Shown here: positions 1 to 8,849 of the stretch, in pieces | Numbering within the stretch: the first letter of the stretch is position 1 | How the letters are laid out: each line of letters opens with the position of its first letter | NCBI RefSeq assembly: GCF_029688845.1 | Contig: NZ_JARUKW010000009.1 | Location: 62,001 to 126,000, forward strand | DNA length: 64,000 bases | DNA from: Natronococcus sp. A-GB1 | GTDB lineage: Archaea; Halobacteriota; Halobacteria; Halobacteriales; Natrialbaceae | Reading direction: 5' to 3' | The notes under the pieces: generated by a model | The model's database searches: none | Seen by the model: only the letters and a program-made list of their open reading frames with translations | Told to the model about the DNA's origin: nothing | Translations under genes and position numbers: made by a program

Positions 1-45
1 ATCGCCGCGCCGGTTGCCGGACTGCTCATCGTCGTCGTCAGTCAT
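1..45 (-). CDS. N-terminal stub of a gene running off the left edge
   Basis: An ATG on the minus strand at 45 opens a frame that is uninterrupted to the window edge (15 codons: Met, Thr, then four Asp, Glu, Gln and an Arg/Gly-containing run). The acidic start is typical of haloarchaeal proteins. Nothing further can be said about function because only the first residues are visible. It would be transcribed away from the gene at 140-682, which lies upstream on the same strand. Confidence 0.4.
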   Translation of the reverse strand, partial: MTDDDDEQSGNRRGD

Positions 46-139
46 TTCACGAGTAGTTCGTCGATGCCGTCGGGGACTCACGCCTAATACGAAACGAACC
101 GATATGTCGGCCGGCGTGCTGGAACGTCGAACGCCTCTT

Positions 140-682
140 CTACCGATCCTCGTCCTTGCCGCGATCCCGCGTCACCGTTCGATCCCCCTCGGGAGGCGCC
201 TCCTCGTTATCGGAGTGGCGCTCGTCGCCGGCCTCGTCCATCCCCTCGGTTTCGGGCTCGAGGGCCTCGCCGGAGCGCCCGTCCTCGTCGGGGAGGTCGT
301 CGGTTCCCGCGGTCCCCTGTCCGGTGTCGCGTCTGCCGTCCCCGGAGCCCTCGTCGTCGATCCGTTCGTCGTGTTCGATGACCGGTTCGCCGTCGTCGCG
401 TCCGGCACTCTCGGCGTCGTCGTCCGCGCTGCCGTCGTCGCCGGCGCGCTCGAGCCGAACCGTCTCGTCCGTGATCCCGCCGACGTCGTCTTCTCCGAAC
501 GAAACCGTTTCCGCATCGGTGTCGACGTTCTGACCGAGCGCACCTCTGAGCGACTCGAGGGCGCCGGAGTCGTGGTCGATCTCGGCCGTCGCACCCTCGA
601 GGGAGACGACGACGCCGACCCGTTCGCCGTCCGCGGTCTCGACCGGTTTGCCGACGTCGTTCTCGGTGAGTTGCGTTCCCAT
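140..682 (-). CDS. Acidic hypothetical protein with PRC-barrel-like N-terminus
   Basis: A 180-residue protein starting MGTQLTENDVGKPVETADG. Residues about 5-55 look like a small beta-barrel of the PRC-barrel type (NDVGKPV, then GERVGVVVSLEG, then a paired strand), a fold used in RNA processing and photosynthetic reaction centre proteins. The remaining two thirds is a low-complexity, very acidic Asp/Glu/Gly/Arg tail predicted to be disordered. The Met at 682 was chosen because the longer upstream frame is antisense to the kinase gene at 771-1583 and has no protein-like composition. The gene lies downstream of that kinase on the same strand with an 88-base gap. The fold call is inference from the short conserved-looking stretch. 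Confidence 0.75.
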   Translation of the reverse strand: MGTQLTENDVGKPVETADGERVGVVVSLEGATAEIDHDSGALESLRGALGQNVDTDAETVSFGEDDVGGITDETVRLERAGDDGSADDDAESAGRDDGEPVIEHDERIDDEGSGDGRRDTGQGTAGTDDLPDEDGRSGEALEPETEGMDEAGDERHSDNEEAPPEGDRTVTRDRGKDEDR

Positions 683-770
683 GGGCGGGCTAACGGTGAG
701 CGGGAAAAACCGGCAGTGCCTGCACTCGCGGGGTCCGCGAATCGGCGGCTCGCCGGAGCGAACCGGCTCG

Positions 771-1583
771 TCAGCGCTGCTGACCCAGATCCGCCGCCTT
801 CTCGAGTTCGCTTCGTAGCGTCGTCGAGTCGAACTCGTGGTCGGGGCGCAGCCGGACGAAGTCCAGAAAGCGCCGAGCTGACAGCAGCGTCTCCGGATCG
901 TACACCGACAGGGCCGCGTTGACGGCGTCTCGGGGGCCGATCCGGGGCTCGAGCACCGCGAGCGCGCAGGCGATATCGTAGGCGGTCGTCTCGTCGACCC
1001 GGTCCTCGTGGACGCTGGTGGCGTCGATGAAGTACAGCTCGCCGTCACACAGCAGGATGTTCTCGGCACGCAGGTCGCCGTGGGCCATCCCGTGGGTGTG
1101 CAGCGTCGCCAGCATCTCGAAGAGGTCGACGGCGCGGGCCGCGACGAACTCGTCGGAGACCTCGTCGAGGGACTCGAACGCCGGGAGGTACTCGAGGACG
1201 AGCACGCCCAGCCCGTTGACCTCGAAGGCGTCGATCGGCCGGGGCGCGTTGATCCCGATCTCGCGCATTCGCCTGGTCGCCTCGTACTCGTGTTCGACCA
1301 TCTCGCGGGGCGTGTCGAACCGGTCGAAAAAGCCCTCCGTACCCGAGGAGAAGGCGCCGACGTTACGACCGGTCGTCAGTAGGGCGTGGACCAGCGCGTT
1401 CTGTCGGGAGACGATCTTGACGAACCACTCCTCGTCGATGACACACGGCGTCGACAGCCAGTTGTCGGCCTCGAGGAACTCGACGCGGACGTCCTCGCGG
1501 CCGTACCGATCCGCCAGCGTCCGGACGACGCGCTCGATGCGGCTCCACTCGACGGTTCCGCGAGCGAGCTGGCGGATATCCAT
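771..1583 (-). CDS. RIO-type/ABC1-like serine/threonine protein kinase
   Basis: 270 residues resembling the RIO family of atypical protein kinases, which act in ribosome maturation and regulation. Visible kinase features are the ATP-binding lysine in WFVKIV (about residue 56), a glutamate-rich helix EHEYEATRRM (98-106), the hinge VLEYLP (129-133), the catalytic loop HGDLRAENIL (168-177) and a metal-binding FIDAT (185-189) that replaces the usual DFG, as RIO kinases do. An N-terminal winged-helix-like stretch precedes the kinase fold. The gene is divergent from the membrane protein at 1734. It is probably a soluble signalling kinase; its substrate cannot be inferred. Confidence 0.82.
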   Translation of the reverse strand: MDIRQLARGTVEWSRIERVVRTLADRYGREDVRVEFLEADNWLSTPCVIDEEWFVKIVSRQNALVHALLTTGRNVGAFSSGTEGFFDRFDTPREMVEHEYEATRRMREIGINAPRPIDAFEVNGLGVLVLEYLPAFESLDEVSDEFVAARAVDLFEMLATLHTHGMAHGDLRAENILLCDGELYFIDATSVHEDRVDETTAYDIACALAVLEPRIGPRDAVNAALSVYDPETLLSARRFLDFVRLRPDHEFDSTTLRSELEKAADLGQQR

Positions 1584-1695
1584 ACGTCCAACGAAGGAGC
1601 GATGGGGTTAAATGCCTCTCGAACTCCCGCAATCGAGACCGGTTTCGGAGACGAGTTCGCGATCCGACGTTCCCGCTCGCGGACCGTCGGAACAG

Positions 1696-1703
1696 TATTA
1701 TTA
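1696..1703 (+). promoter_or_regulatory. TATA-like box upstream of the membrane protein at 1734
   Basis: The AT-rich run TATTATTA stands out in the GC-rich divergent region 1584-1733 and lies about 31-38 bases before the ATG at 1734, the spacing expected of a leaderless or short-leader archaeal promoter. No transcript evidence is available. Confidence 0.4.
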
Positions 1704-1733
1704 TCAGCGGTGCGACGGTACCGTTCGGTACGC

Positions 1734-2918
1734 ATGGACGCTGTCGACGACCTCGGTGACGCGATCGCCGCGACGCGGAACTTCCTGACGCCAGTCCGGG
1801 CCGGGCTGTGGCTCCGGCTGGCGATACTCGCGCTGTTCGTCGGTGGACTGGGCACCGGGTTTCCGTCCGCTCCGACCGGCGACGTCGGCCCGGCGGCAGA
1901 GCAAGCCCCCGGTCCCGGAGCCGAGACGATCCCCGAGGAGGCGCTCGCCGCGGCCGCCGTCGCCGTCGGCTTCCTGCTGTTGCTGTGGCTTGGCTACGCG
2001 CTCATCGCGGCCGTCATGGAGTTCGTCTTCATCGAGTCGCTTCGCTCCGAGACGGTCCGCGTTCGGCGGTACTCGAACGCGAACGTCGGCCGCGGCATTC
2101 GGTTGTTCGGGTTCCGGGTGGCACTTATTGTGATCGCGGCGCTAATCGGTGCGACCCCCGTCGTCGCCTCGATACTCGGCCTCGGCGGGATCGACGGAAC
2201 GACCGGAGTAGTGGGTCTGGCAGCGCTGTTCGCTGTCGGCGTCTACCTTCTCTACGCCGTGATCAACCGCTTTACCTCCGAGTTCGTTGCCCCCATTATG
2301 CTGCTCGAGGAGCGGGGCGTGCTCTCGGCCTGGCGGCGGTTCTGGCCGACGGTTCGGGCGAACTGGCTCGAGTACGTCGTCTACCTCGTTCTCGTCTGGA
2401 TCATCCAGGCCGCCATCGGGATCGCCGTCAGCATCCTCATGCTGATCGTCGGCATCATCGTCGCGATCCCGTTCGTCGTCGTTGCGGTCCTGCTGTTCGC
2501 ACTCGGCGACGTCGGCGCGATCCTCGCCGCAGTGGTGGTTCTGACGGGGATCCTCGCGTTCGTACTCGCCGCGTTGCTCATCCAGGTCCCCGTCGTGTCG
2601 TACTTCAAGTACTACGCGCTGTTGTTGCTCGGCGACACGAACGCCGAGCTCGATCTGATCCCCGACCAGCGGGCGGCGATCAGAGCCGACGGCGGCGGAG
2701 AGCCGTCCGGGCCCGTTCGGGACGACTCGAGTCGACCGCCCGAGACCGACGACTGGGGTGACGACGAGGACGACTGGACGGCCGACTACGGGTGGGTCGA
2801 CGACGAGGAGGAGATCGACGACTGGGAGGACGCCGGCTGGGGTGAAACGGAGGATCGAACCGACCGCGACGATCCGGACGACCGGGAGGACCGCGAGGAC
2901 GACGACCGCGGCTGGTAG
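1734..2918 (+). CDS. Multi-pass membrane protein with acidic C-terminal tail (DUF7544-like)
   Basis: 394 residues starting MDAVDDLGDAIAATRNFL, a start shared by an uncharacterised haloarchaeal membrane family. About six hydrophobic segments are visible: residues 25-45, 75-100, 130-150, 165-185, then a long block from 220 to 290. The hydrophilic C-terminal quarter is dominated by Asp, Glu, Trp and Arg (for example DDWGDDEDDW) and is probably cytoplasmic and disordered. The ATG at 1734 is preferred over upstream in-frame starts because those would overlap the divergent kinase gene and lack hydrophobic or conserved sequence. Function is unknown; it could be a membrane scaffold or transporter-like protein. 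Confidence 0.75.
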   Translation: MDAVDDLGDAIAATRNFLTPVRAGLWLRLAILALFVGGLGTGFPSAPTGDVGPAAEQAPGPGAETIPEEALAAAAVAVGFLLLLWLGYALIAAVMEFVFIESLRSETVRVRRYSNANVGRGIRLFGFRVALIVIAALIGATPVVASILGLGGIDGTTGVVGLAALFAVGVYLLYAVINRFTSEFVAPIMLLEERGVLSAWRRFWPTVRANWLEYVVYLVLVWIIQAAIGIAVSILMLIVGIIVAIPFVVVAVLLFALGDVGAILAAVVVLTGILAFVLAALLIQVPVVSYFKYYALLLLGDTNAELDLIPDQRAAIRADGGGEPSGPVRDDSSRPPETDDWGDDEDDWTADYGWVDDEEEIDDWEDAGWGETEDRTDRDDPDDREDREDDDRGW

Positions 2919-2982
2919 CCGCCCCCTCCGTAGTTGATCATTTTTCCGGAGCGTTTATTCCGGGGCTCGGCAAGTATTGCAT

Positions 2983-4125
2983 ATGGACTTCGAGCTGCCG
3001 GACGAACATCGGATGATCCAGGAGACGGTCAGGGAGTTCTGCCAGGGCGAGATCGAGCCGATCGCCCAGGAGATCGAGGACGACCACCGCTTCCCCGAGG
3101 AGATCTTCGAGCAGCTCGCCGACCTCGACATGATGGGGGTTCCCATCTCCGAGGAGTACGGCGGGCTCGGCGGCGACACGCTCATGTACTCGCTGGTCGC
3201 CGAGGAGATCGGACGCGTCTCCGGCTCGGTCGGACTCTCCTACGTGGCACACATCTCGCTTGCCTCGAAGCCAATCGAGCTGTTCGGAACGCCCGAACAG
3301 AAAGAACGCTGGCTGCGCCCGCTCGCGGAAGGCGAGTACATGGGTGGCTGGGCACTGACGGAGCCGAGCAGCGGCTCGGACGCCTCCGACATGGATACCG
3401 TCGCCGAAAAGGAGGGCGACGAGTGGGTGATAAACGGCACGAAGCAGTTCATCACGAACGCCTCCGAGGCGGGCTCGGTGCTCGTCAAGGCCGTCACCGA
3501 CCCCGGCGCGGGCTACGACGGGATCTCGACGTTCATCGTTGACCCCCGCGAGGACGACGGGTTCGAGGTGACGACGATCTGGGACAAGATGGGACTCAAC
3601 GCCTCGCCGACCTGTGAGATCCAGCTCGAGGACGTCCGCCTCTCGGAGGACCGCCTGCTCGGCGAGGAGGGCGACGGCTGGGACCAGACGAAGAAGACGC
3701 TGGACGGTGGGCGGATCTCGATCGCGGCGCTGTCGACGGGACTCGCACAGGGCGCCTACGACCACGCCAAGGCCTACAGCCAGGAGCGCGAGCAGTTCGG
3801 CCAGCCCATCTCGCAGTTCGACGCCGTTCGGGACAAGGTCGTCGACATGCACCGCAAGACCGAACGCGCCCGACTGCTCACCCACCAGGCGGCCCACCGC
3901 TACGATCAGGGCGAGCCCGTCACCCGCGAGTCCGCGCTGGCGAAACTCGACGCCAGCGAGGCCGCCCGCGAGGTTGCCGAGGACGCGGTGCAGGTGCTGG
4001 GCGGCTACGGGTACACCACCGACTTCGCGCCACAGCGGTTCTACCGCGACGCCAAACTGATGGAGATCGGCGAGGGGACGAGCGAGATCCAGCACCTCGT
4101 CATCGGCCGCGAACTCGGTCTATAG
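2983..4125 (+). CDS. Acyl-CoA dehydrogenase
   Basis: 380 residues, the normal length for the acyl-CoA dehydrogenase family, which oxidises acyl-CoA thioesters to trans-2-enoyl-CoA with FAD and passes electrons to ETF. The substrate-channel motif WALTEPSSGSDASD (about 123-136) binds FAD/acyl chain, DKMGLNASPT occupies the middle beta domain, and YGYTTDFAPQRFYRDAK plus GEGTSEIQ near the C-terminus carry the usual FAD contacts and catalytic glutamate. The ATG at 2983 is preferred over a TTG two codons earlier. A promoter-like TTTATT run lies about 28 bases upstream. One base separates its stop from the next small gene, suggesting cotranscription. Chain-length specificity is not evident. A paralogue lies at 34917-36062. 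Confidence 0.93.
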   Translation: MDFELPDEHRMIQETVREFCQGEIEPIAQEIEDDHRFPEEIFEQLADLDMMGVPISEEYGGLGGDTLMYSLVAEEIGRVSGSVGLSYVAHISLASKPIELFGTPEQKERWLRPLAEGEYMGGWALTEPSSGSDASDMDTVAEKEGDEWVINGTKQFITNASEAGSVLVKAVTDPGAGYDGISTFIVDPREDDGFEVTTIWDKMGLNASPTCEIQLEDVRLSEDRLLGEEGDGWDQTKKTLDGGRISIAALSTGLAQGAYDHAKAYSQEREQFGQPISQFDAVRDKVVDMHRKTERARLLTHQAAHRYDQGEPVTRESALAKLDASEAAREVAEDAVQVLGGYGYTTDFAPQRFYRDAKLMEIGEGTSEIQHLVIGRELGL

Positions 4126-4126
4126 G

Positions 4127-4345
4127 ATGCTCGCGACGGCTCTCGGGATCGTCTTCCTCACGTTCGGCCTCGCGGGGATCCGGTATGCCCCCGCGATCGT
4201 CGAGGCTCAGCGCCGGGAGGGGATGACGCCGTTCGACGACGCCGAACTCGAGGCGTCCGACCGAGTCAGGGTCACGCGGGGAACGGGCGCCGTCGCCGTC
4301 CTGATCGGCCTCGCCCTGCTCGTCTACGGGCTGGGCCTCGTCTAG
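4127..4345 (+). CDS. Small two-helix membrane protein
   Basis: 72 residues with one hydrophobic helix at about 1-18 and another at 53-71, separated by a charged stretch. It begins one base after the stop of the acyl-CoA dehydrogenase, so it is probably translated from the same message. It resembles many small haloarchaeal membrane proteins of unknown function; no catalytic motif is visible. Confidence 0.65.
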   Translation: MLATALGIVFLTFGLAGIRYAPAIVEAQRREGMTPFDDAELEASDRVRVTRGTGAVAVLIGLALLVYGLGLV

Positions 4346-4429
4346 GGACGATCGGAACGCCGACGACGCTGATCCAAGGTTGCACTCGAGCACTCGACGA
4401 GCGGTCGACTTCTCAAAAGCATCGGCGCG

Positions 4430-4936
4430 CTAGCGACGGAACAGCCCGAGGACGGCCGACGCGGACGACCCGTCGGCGGGGTCGTCCGCCCGTTCGCGGT
4501 GGAGTCGCGTCAGCCGGGCGACGACGACGTAGCTCGAGGCCGACAGCGCCGCGGCTATCAGGAGGTTGCCGACCAGGAGCTGCCGGACGACGATCCCCGC
4601 GGTCTCGAGCAGCGAGGTGTCCGTCGTGCTCGAGCGAAGCGGTCGCTCGCCGAAGATGAGCCCGCCAACCTGGTAGCTGCCGACGTAGACGGCGGGTTTG
4701 ACCAGCGGGTTGAGCACGGCGATCGCCGCGATGATCGCGGGCTTGCTGACCCACGACCACCACGCCGCGAGCCCGGCGAGCAGACCGATTCCGAGCCCAC
4801 CGGTCGGCATGGCCGTCACGAAGATCCCGATCGCGAAGCTCAGCCCCACCTCGTGGGGGGTGTGTTCCTCGCGGAGGGCGGTCGTCAGCTCCCGGCGGAC
4901 GCGCTCGCGGTACCGGGAGAGCCGTTCTCGGATCAC
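4430..4936 (-). CDS. DUF2062 family membrane protein
   Basis: 168 residues from a GTG start (MIRERLSRYRERVRREL). The segment HEVGLSFAIGIFVTAMPTGG followed by two long hydrophobic stretches with NPLVKPAVYVGSYQVG is the hallmark of the DUF2062 membrane family, a small integral membrane protein often found near glycosyltransferases and of uncertain function. GTG at 4936 was chosen because longer frames upstream run antisense into the glutamate dehydrogenase gene and look like shadow sequence. It is downstream of and on the same strand as glutamate dehydrogenase with an 85-base gap. Confidence 0.8.
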   Translation of the reverse strand: MIRERLSRYRERVRRELTTALREEHTPHEVGLSFAIGIFVTAMPTGGLGIGLLAGLAAWWSWVSKPAIIAAIAVLNPLVKPAVYVGSYQVGGLIFGERPLRSSTTDTSLLETAGIVVRQLLVGNLLIAAALSASSYVVVARLTRLHRERADDPADGSSASAVLGLFRR

Positions 4937-5021
4937 GCTCTGTCGATCGGTCCGTCCGGGTCGGCAAAAACATGTCGACGTGCTCGCGGCCGTGTCGCCG
5001 GGCCGACAGCTCGAGGCGAGA

Positions 5022-6278
5022 CTACGGGAAGCTGCCGGCTTCCTCGAAGGCGTTCGCGACGCGCTCGATCGCGACCACGTAGGCCGCGGTGCGGGGGTTC
5101 TCGAGGTCGTTCTCCTCGATCGTCTCGATGAGAGCGTCGAAGGCGTCGACGATGTGGCCCTCGAGTTCCTCGTTGACCTTCTCCTCGGACCAGTAGAACC
5201 GCTGGCGGTTCTGGACCCACTCGAAGTACGAAACGGTGACGCCCCCGGCGTTAGCGAGGATGTCGGGGATAACGAAGGCGTCCCCCTCGGCGAGGATCGC
5301 GTCTGCCTCCGGGGTGAGCGGGCCGTTGGCGGCCTCCGAGATGACGTCGGCCGAGACGTCCTCGGCGAGCGCGGCGTCGATCGCGTTCTCAAGGGCCGCA
5401 GGGATCAGCAGGTCGACGTCCATCGTCAGGACGTCCTCGTTGGTGAGCTCCTCGTTGCTCTCCTCGTAGCCGGCGATGCTGCCAGTCTCGTTTTTGTGGT
5501 CCTTCGCGGCGACGGGGTCGAAGCCGTCGGCGTTGTAGATCCCGCCGCTCGAGTCGCTGGCGGCGACGACGGTCGCGCCCATCTCGTCGATCAGCTTGGC
5601 GGCGATCCAGCCGGCGTTGCCGTACCCCTGGACCGCGACGGTCGCGCCCTCGAGGTCCTTCTCGAGGTAGTCGAAGGCCTCGCGGGCGGCGAGCACCGTC
5701 GAGCGGCCGGTTGCCTCGACGCGGCCCTCGCTGCCGCCGCTGGCGAGGTTCTTGCCCGTGACGACCCCCGGCTCGGTGGTGTTCTCCAGGGTCTCGTAGG
5801 TGTCCTTGATCCAGTTCATCTCCCGCTGACCCGTGTTCACGTCGGGGGCGGGGATGTCGCGGTCCTCGCCGACCATCGGTCGGAGCTCCTTCGCGAACGC
5901 GCGGGTGAGGCGCTCGAGTTCGGCTTCCGAGTACTCCGTCGGATCGATGACGATCCCGCCCTTTCCGCCGCCGTAGGGGATGTCGACGGTCGCGCACTTG
6001 TAGACCATCCAGCCCGACAGCGCCTTTACCTCATCGCGGTTGACGTCCGGGTGGTATCGGATCCCGCCTTTGTACGGGCCGCGGTCGCCGTTGAACTGCG
6101 AGCGGAAGGCCTTGAACCGCTCGAGCGAGCCGTCGTCGAGTTCGATCGTCAGGTTGGTCTCGAGGACCCGCTCGGGGTGTTTGAGCCGCTCGATGACGTC
6201 GGCCTCGACGTCAAGGTAGGCGGCGGCCTCGTCGATCTGTGACTGGAGACTCTCGAATGGGTTCGCCTGCCCTGTCAT
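5022..6278 (-). CDS. gdhA: Glutamate dehydrogenase
   Basis: 418 residues, full length for hexameric Glu/Leu/Phe/Val dehydrogenases, which interconvert glutamate and 2-oxoglutarate plus ammonia with NAD(P)H. Substrate-binding motifs [10 protein letters not shown] and YGGGKGGI, with the catalytic lysine in the latter and the PAPDVNTG loop, occupy the N-terminal half. The Rossmann motif GYGNAGW (about residue 220) begins the coenzyme domain. The C-terminal [20 protein letters not shown] is typical. It is followed by the DUF2062 gene and preceded on the same strand by a CitE-like lyase. A second paralogue lies at 56873-58147; the two share domain order but differ in many positions, suggesting different coenzyme or direction preferences. 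Confidence 0.95.
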   Translation of the reverse strand: MTGQANPFESLQSQIDEAAAYLDVEADVIERLKHPERVLETNLTIELDDGSLERFKAFRSQFNGDRGPYKGGIRYHPDVNRDEVKALSGWMVYKCATVDIPYGGGKGGIVIDPTEYSEAELERLTRAFAKELRPMVGEDRDIPAPDVNTGQREMNWIKDTYETLENTTEPGVVTGKNLASGGSEGRVEATGRSTVLAAREAFDYLEKDLEGATVAVQGYGNAGWIAAKLIDEMGATVVAASDSSGGIYNADGFDPVAAKDHKNETGSIAGYEESNEELTNEDVLTMDVDLLIPAALENAIDAALAEDVSADVISEAANGPLTPEADAILAEGDAFVIPDILANAGGVTVSYFEWVQNRQRFYWSEEKVNEELEGHIVDAFDALIETIEENDLENPRTAAYVVAIERVANAFEEAGSFP

Positions 6279-6375
6279 ACGGAGGCATTTCTCGGACTGG
6301 TGGATAAGCGTAGCGAATATCAGTTACAATCGAATAACCCGCAGATATACTAGGACGTTCTAGGTCCCTTCTTCG

Positions 6376-7230
6376 TCAGTCGACCACACGAGCTCGCTCG
6401 AGGATCCGCTCGGCCTGGGCGATCAACGGTGCGTCGATCATCTCGCCGTCTACCTCGAACACCCCTCGGTTCGCCTCCTCGGCTTCCCGCTCGGCCTCGA
6501 GGACGCGCTCGGCCCACTCGATCTCGTCGGGGTCGGGGGAGAACGCCTCGTTGATCGGCTCGACCTGGGCGGGGTGGATCGCCAGCTTCCCGTCGTAGCC
6601 CAACTGGACCGAGAACGCGGCGTCCTCGCGCAGGCGCTCCCCGTCGCCGAAGTCGGTAACTAGCGTGTCGATCGCCTCGCAGTCCCGGGCCGCCGCCGCG
6701 AGGACGACCCGCTCTCGCGCGTAGAGCACTTCGGTTCCCTCCCTCGTCCGGGTCGCGCCGAGATCTGCCGAGAGGTCCTCGGCGCCGAAAACGAGGGCGT
6801 CGGTCGCGTCCGCACCCGCGATCTCGGGCGCCGCGAGCACGCCCGCGGCGTTCTCGATCAGGGCCAACACGGGGCAGGCGAGCCCGCGTTCCTCGAGGTC
6901 CCTCGACAGCTCGTGAACGTCGGCGCCCGCCGTCGCCTTCGGGAGCATGACGCTGTCGAGACGGATCGCCTCGGCGTCGGCGCCCGCGAGCGCGTCGAGA
7001 TCGCGCTCGATCGCATCGGACGTAGCGTTGACCCGGACGCAGACCTCGGGGTCGGGATCGAACCCAGGATCTGAAAGGAGGTCGCGGACGACCTCGCGGG
7101 CCTCGTCCTTGTGGCCGGGTGAGACGGCGTCCTCGAGGTCGAACACGATCGCGTCGGCGCCGGAATCGGGCGCCTTGCGGAGCATCTCCGGGCGATCGCC
7201 GGGCGTAAATAGCAGGCTTCGACGTACCAT
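6376..7230 (-). CDS. HpcH/HpaI aldolase / CitE-like CoA-ester lyase
   Basis: 284 residues starting MVRRSLLFTPGDRPEML, the standard opening of CitE-family lyases that cleave malyl-CoA, methylmalyl-CoA or citramalyl-CoA. The TIM-barrel metal-binding and CoA-binding residues are visible in FDLEDAVSPGHKDEAR (about 31-46), RVNATSDAIERDL, LIENAAGVL and FGAEDLSADLG. Its position just upstream of glutamate dehydrogenase is notable because haloarchaea using the methylaspartate cycle need both enzymes, the lyase acting on beta-methylmalyl-CoA. That pathway link is inference; no glutamate mutase or methylaspartase gene is present in this window. The Met at 7230 fits the family better than longer starts. 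Confidence 0.88.
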   Translation of the reverse strand: MVRRSLLFTPGDRPEMLRKAPDSGADAIVFDLEDAVSPGHKDEAREVVRDLLSDPGFDPDPEVCVRVNATSDAIERDLDALAGADAEAIRLDSVMLPKATAGADVHELSRDLEERGLACPVLALIENAAGVLAAPEIAGADATDALVFGAEDLSADLGATRTREGTEVLYARERVVLAAAARDCEAIDTLVTDFGDGERLREDAAFSVQLGYDGKLAIHPAQVEPINEAFSPDPDEIEWAERVLEAEREAEEANRGVFEVDGEMIDAPLIAQAERILERARVVD

Positions 7231-7280
7231 ACCTCCGTGTGTGCGGACCGTCACCGTCAATGTACGGGTCAGAGCGGGAC

Positions 7281-7940
7281 TCAGGCCTCGAGGATCGCGT
7301 CGAGGAGTTTGGTCTGTGCGGCGCCGAGGTGTTCGGAGAACGTCGACCGCGAGATACCGATCGCCTCGGCGACGTCGCCTGCGTTCGCCCGCTTCGGGTA
7401 CTCGAAGTAACCCATCTCGTGGGCGGTCTCGAGGACCTCCTGCTGGCGGTCGGTCAGCCGACTCCGGTCGACGACGGCGAGATCCGTCGACTCCCGTTCA
7501 CCGGTCCGGAGCAGTTGCTGGAGTTCGACGGCCTCGAACTGTTCGCGAAGCGCGCCGACGATGTCCGACAGTGCCTCGACATCGGTCGCCCGGACGGTCA
7601 GATACAGCGCCCCTTCATCGGCCCGGATCGACGACACCGGCGTCCCCTCCGTCTCGACGACCTCGCAGGCACAGGGGCCGTCGAGATCTCGCGTGAACCG
7701 GTACACCTCGCCGTGTTCGTTCGCGGAGACCGTCGACAGCTCGACCCCGACGTCGACCGACTCGAGGGGCTCGCACTCGCCTTCACTCTCGATCGAGAAC
7801 TCCTCGACAGCCGGCGCCTCCGGACTCGAGGGCGACGACCGGGAGACCGTCTCGACCGATTCTCCGGTCGCGCTCGTGGCGCGGGCGACCGGACAGCTCT
7901 CCGGGTCGCGAAGTACGACCGTCGCTGACAATCCACTCAT
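7281..7940 (-). CDS. HTH-10 (bacterioopsin-activator type) transcriptional regulator A
   Basis: 219 residues. The C-terminal 60 residues match the HTH-10 DNA-binding domain of the bacterioopsin activator family: LTDRQQEVLETAHEMGYFEY, then AEAIGIS and STFSEHLGAAQTKLLD. The N-terminal sensor half has cysteines in ESCPVAR and PCACEV that may bind a metal or a redox ligand, as in some DMSO/TMAO-type regulators. It is divergent, across about 167 bases, from the small zinc-ribbon gene at 8108, an arrangement repeated by its paralogue at 8850-9497. Its target is most likely the divergent gene, itself, or both. Confidence 0.87.
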   Translation of the reverse strand: MSGLSATVVLRDPESCPVARATSATGESVETVSRSSPSSPEAPAVEEFSIESEGECEPLESVDVGVELSTVSANEHGEVYRFTRDLDGPCACEVVETEGTPVSSIRADEGALYLTVRATDVEALSDIVGALREQFEAVELQQLLRTGERESTDLAVVDRSRLTDRQQEVLETAHEMGYFEYPKRANAGDVAEAIGISRSTFSEHLGAAQTKLLDAILEA

Positions 7941-8107
7941 ACATCCCGCTTCGAGACGGACCACGATTACTTGGGCCGCCAGTTCCCAGCGCGTGGAAAA
8001 AAGGATGGGGACGAGCCGATCCCGATGTTCTCTTAAACCCACCCGGATATGTTGGAGGCGACGACTTCAGTACGGCGCGTCACTTTCCACAGAGGAACAC
8101 ACGAGGG

Positions 8108-8245
8108 ATGTCCGAATACGAGTTTACCTGCCCGGATTGCGGGCAACAGATCGACGTCAACACGCCGGTTCGCGAGGCGACGCTGTCACACGGCTGTCCC
8201 GTCTGTGGCGCGTCGGTCTCGCAGGAGCACTTCTCGAGGCAGTAG
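8108..8245 (+). CDS. Small CPxCG-type zinc-ribbon protein A (45 residues)
   Basis: A 45-codon gene read from ATG at 8108 to TAG at 8243-8245. The product has two Cys pairs, CPDCG at residues 8-12 and CPVCG near residue 32, spaced as in a rubredoxin-like or treble-clef zinc ribbon. Haloarchaea encode many such tiny zinc-finger proteins, mostly uncharacterised. Its closest relative in the window is the 51-residue protein at 9614, which keeps both Cys pairs and the intervening helix. It is divergent from HTH-10 regulator A. It may work as a partner or antagonist of that regulator, which is inference from arrangement only. Confidence 0.78.
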   Translation: MSEYEFTCPDCGQQIDVNTPVREATLSHGCPVCGASVSQEHFSRQ

Positions 8246-8310
8246 GCCGAACCCGACTCCGTTCGAGGAACACCGAGACGTATCGCCGGCTGTTTCGCCC
8301 GAGGGTTCGG

Positions 8311-8778
8311 CTACTTGCTCTCGGCGTCGCGGTCGATCTCAGTCCGCCGACCGCTCAGCTCCGTCGGTTCGAACTCGTAGAGCTGGATGTCGAGGTTCTC
8401 CTTCGAACTCCCCCAGATCTCGAACAGCGGCTGCTTGGCCTCGCCGTACTGCTCGATGCGGGAGACGGTCAGCTCGGATGGATCGATCTCCTCAAGCGAA
8501 CCGATGGCAACGACGCTCCGATAGGTCTCGTCCGAATCTCCTTCCTCGTAGACCACGAGTCGGGACTCCGGCGAGGAGGCCAGGAACAGGCGCTTCTCGC
8601 TTTCGGGCGTCGAAACCAGTCGCAGATAGAAGCTTCGAGCGTCGGCGTCGTACCCGTAGGAGATCGGAATCGCGTACGGCGTCCGCTCGTTGGCGAGCGC
8701 CAGTACGCCCGTCTCGTGGCGGCTGAGAAACGCGTCGATCTCGTCGTCGGTCATCTCGGTCTCCTCGGCAAGTGCCAT
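8311..8778 (-). CDS. Pyridoxamine 5'-phosphate oxidase family flavoprotein
   Basis: 155 residues with the split-barrel FMN-binding pattern: an N-terminal helix (TDDEIDAFLSRHETGVLAL) followed by strands PYAIPISYGYDADARSFYLR, SRLVVYEE and YRSVVAIGSLEEI. This is the layout of general-stress type PNPOx-like proteins that bind FMN or F420. It sits between the two HTH-10 regulators on the minus strand, immediately downstream of regulator B and convergent with zinc-ribbon gene A. The substrate is unknown; reduction of small quinones or nitro compounds is a common activity in the family. Confidence 0.85.
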   Translation of the reverse strand: MALAEETEMTDDEIDAFLSRHETGVLALANERTPYAIPISYGYDADARSFYLRLVSTPESEKRLFLASSPESRLVVYEEGDSDETYRSVVAIGSLEEIDPSELTVSRIEQYGEAKQPLFEIWGSSKENLDIQLYEFEPTELSGRRTEIDRDAESK

Positions 8779-8849
8779 TAACGTACCCCGAGTGCGCGTA
8801 GCACTAAAAAAACACCCTTCGTTGTCCCTGGTGCGAGCGGGTCGCGACG

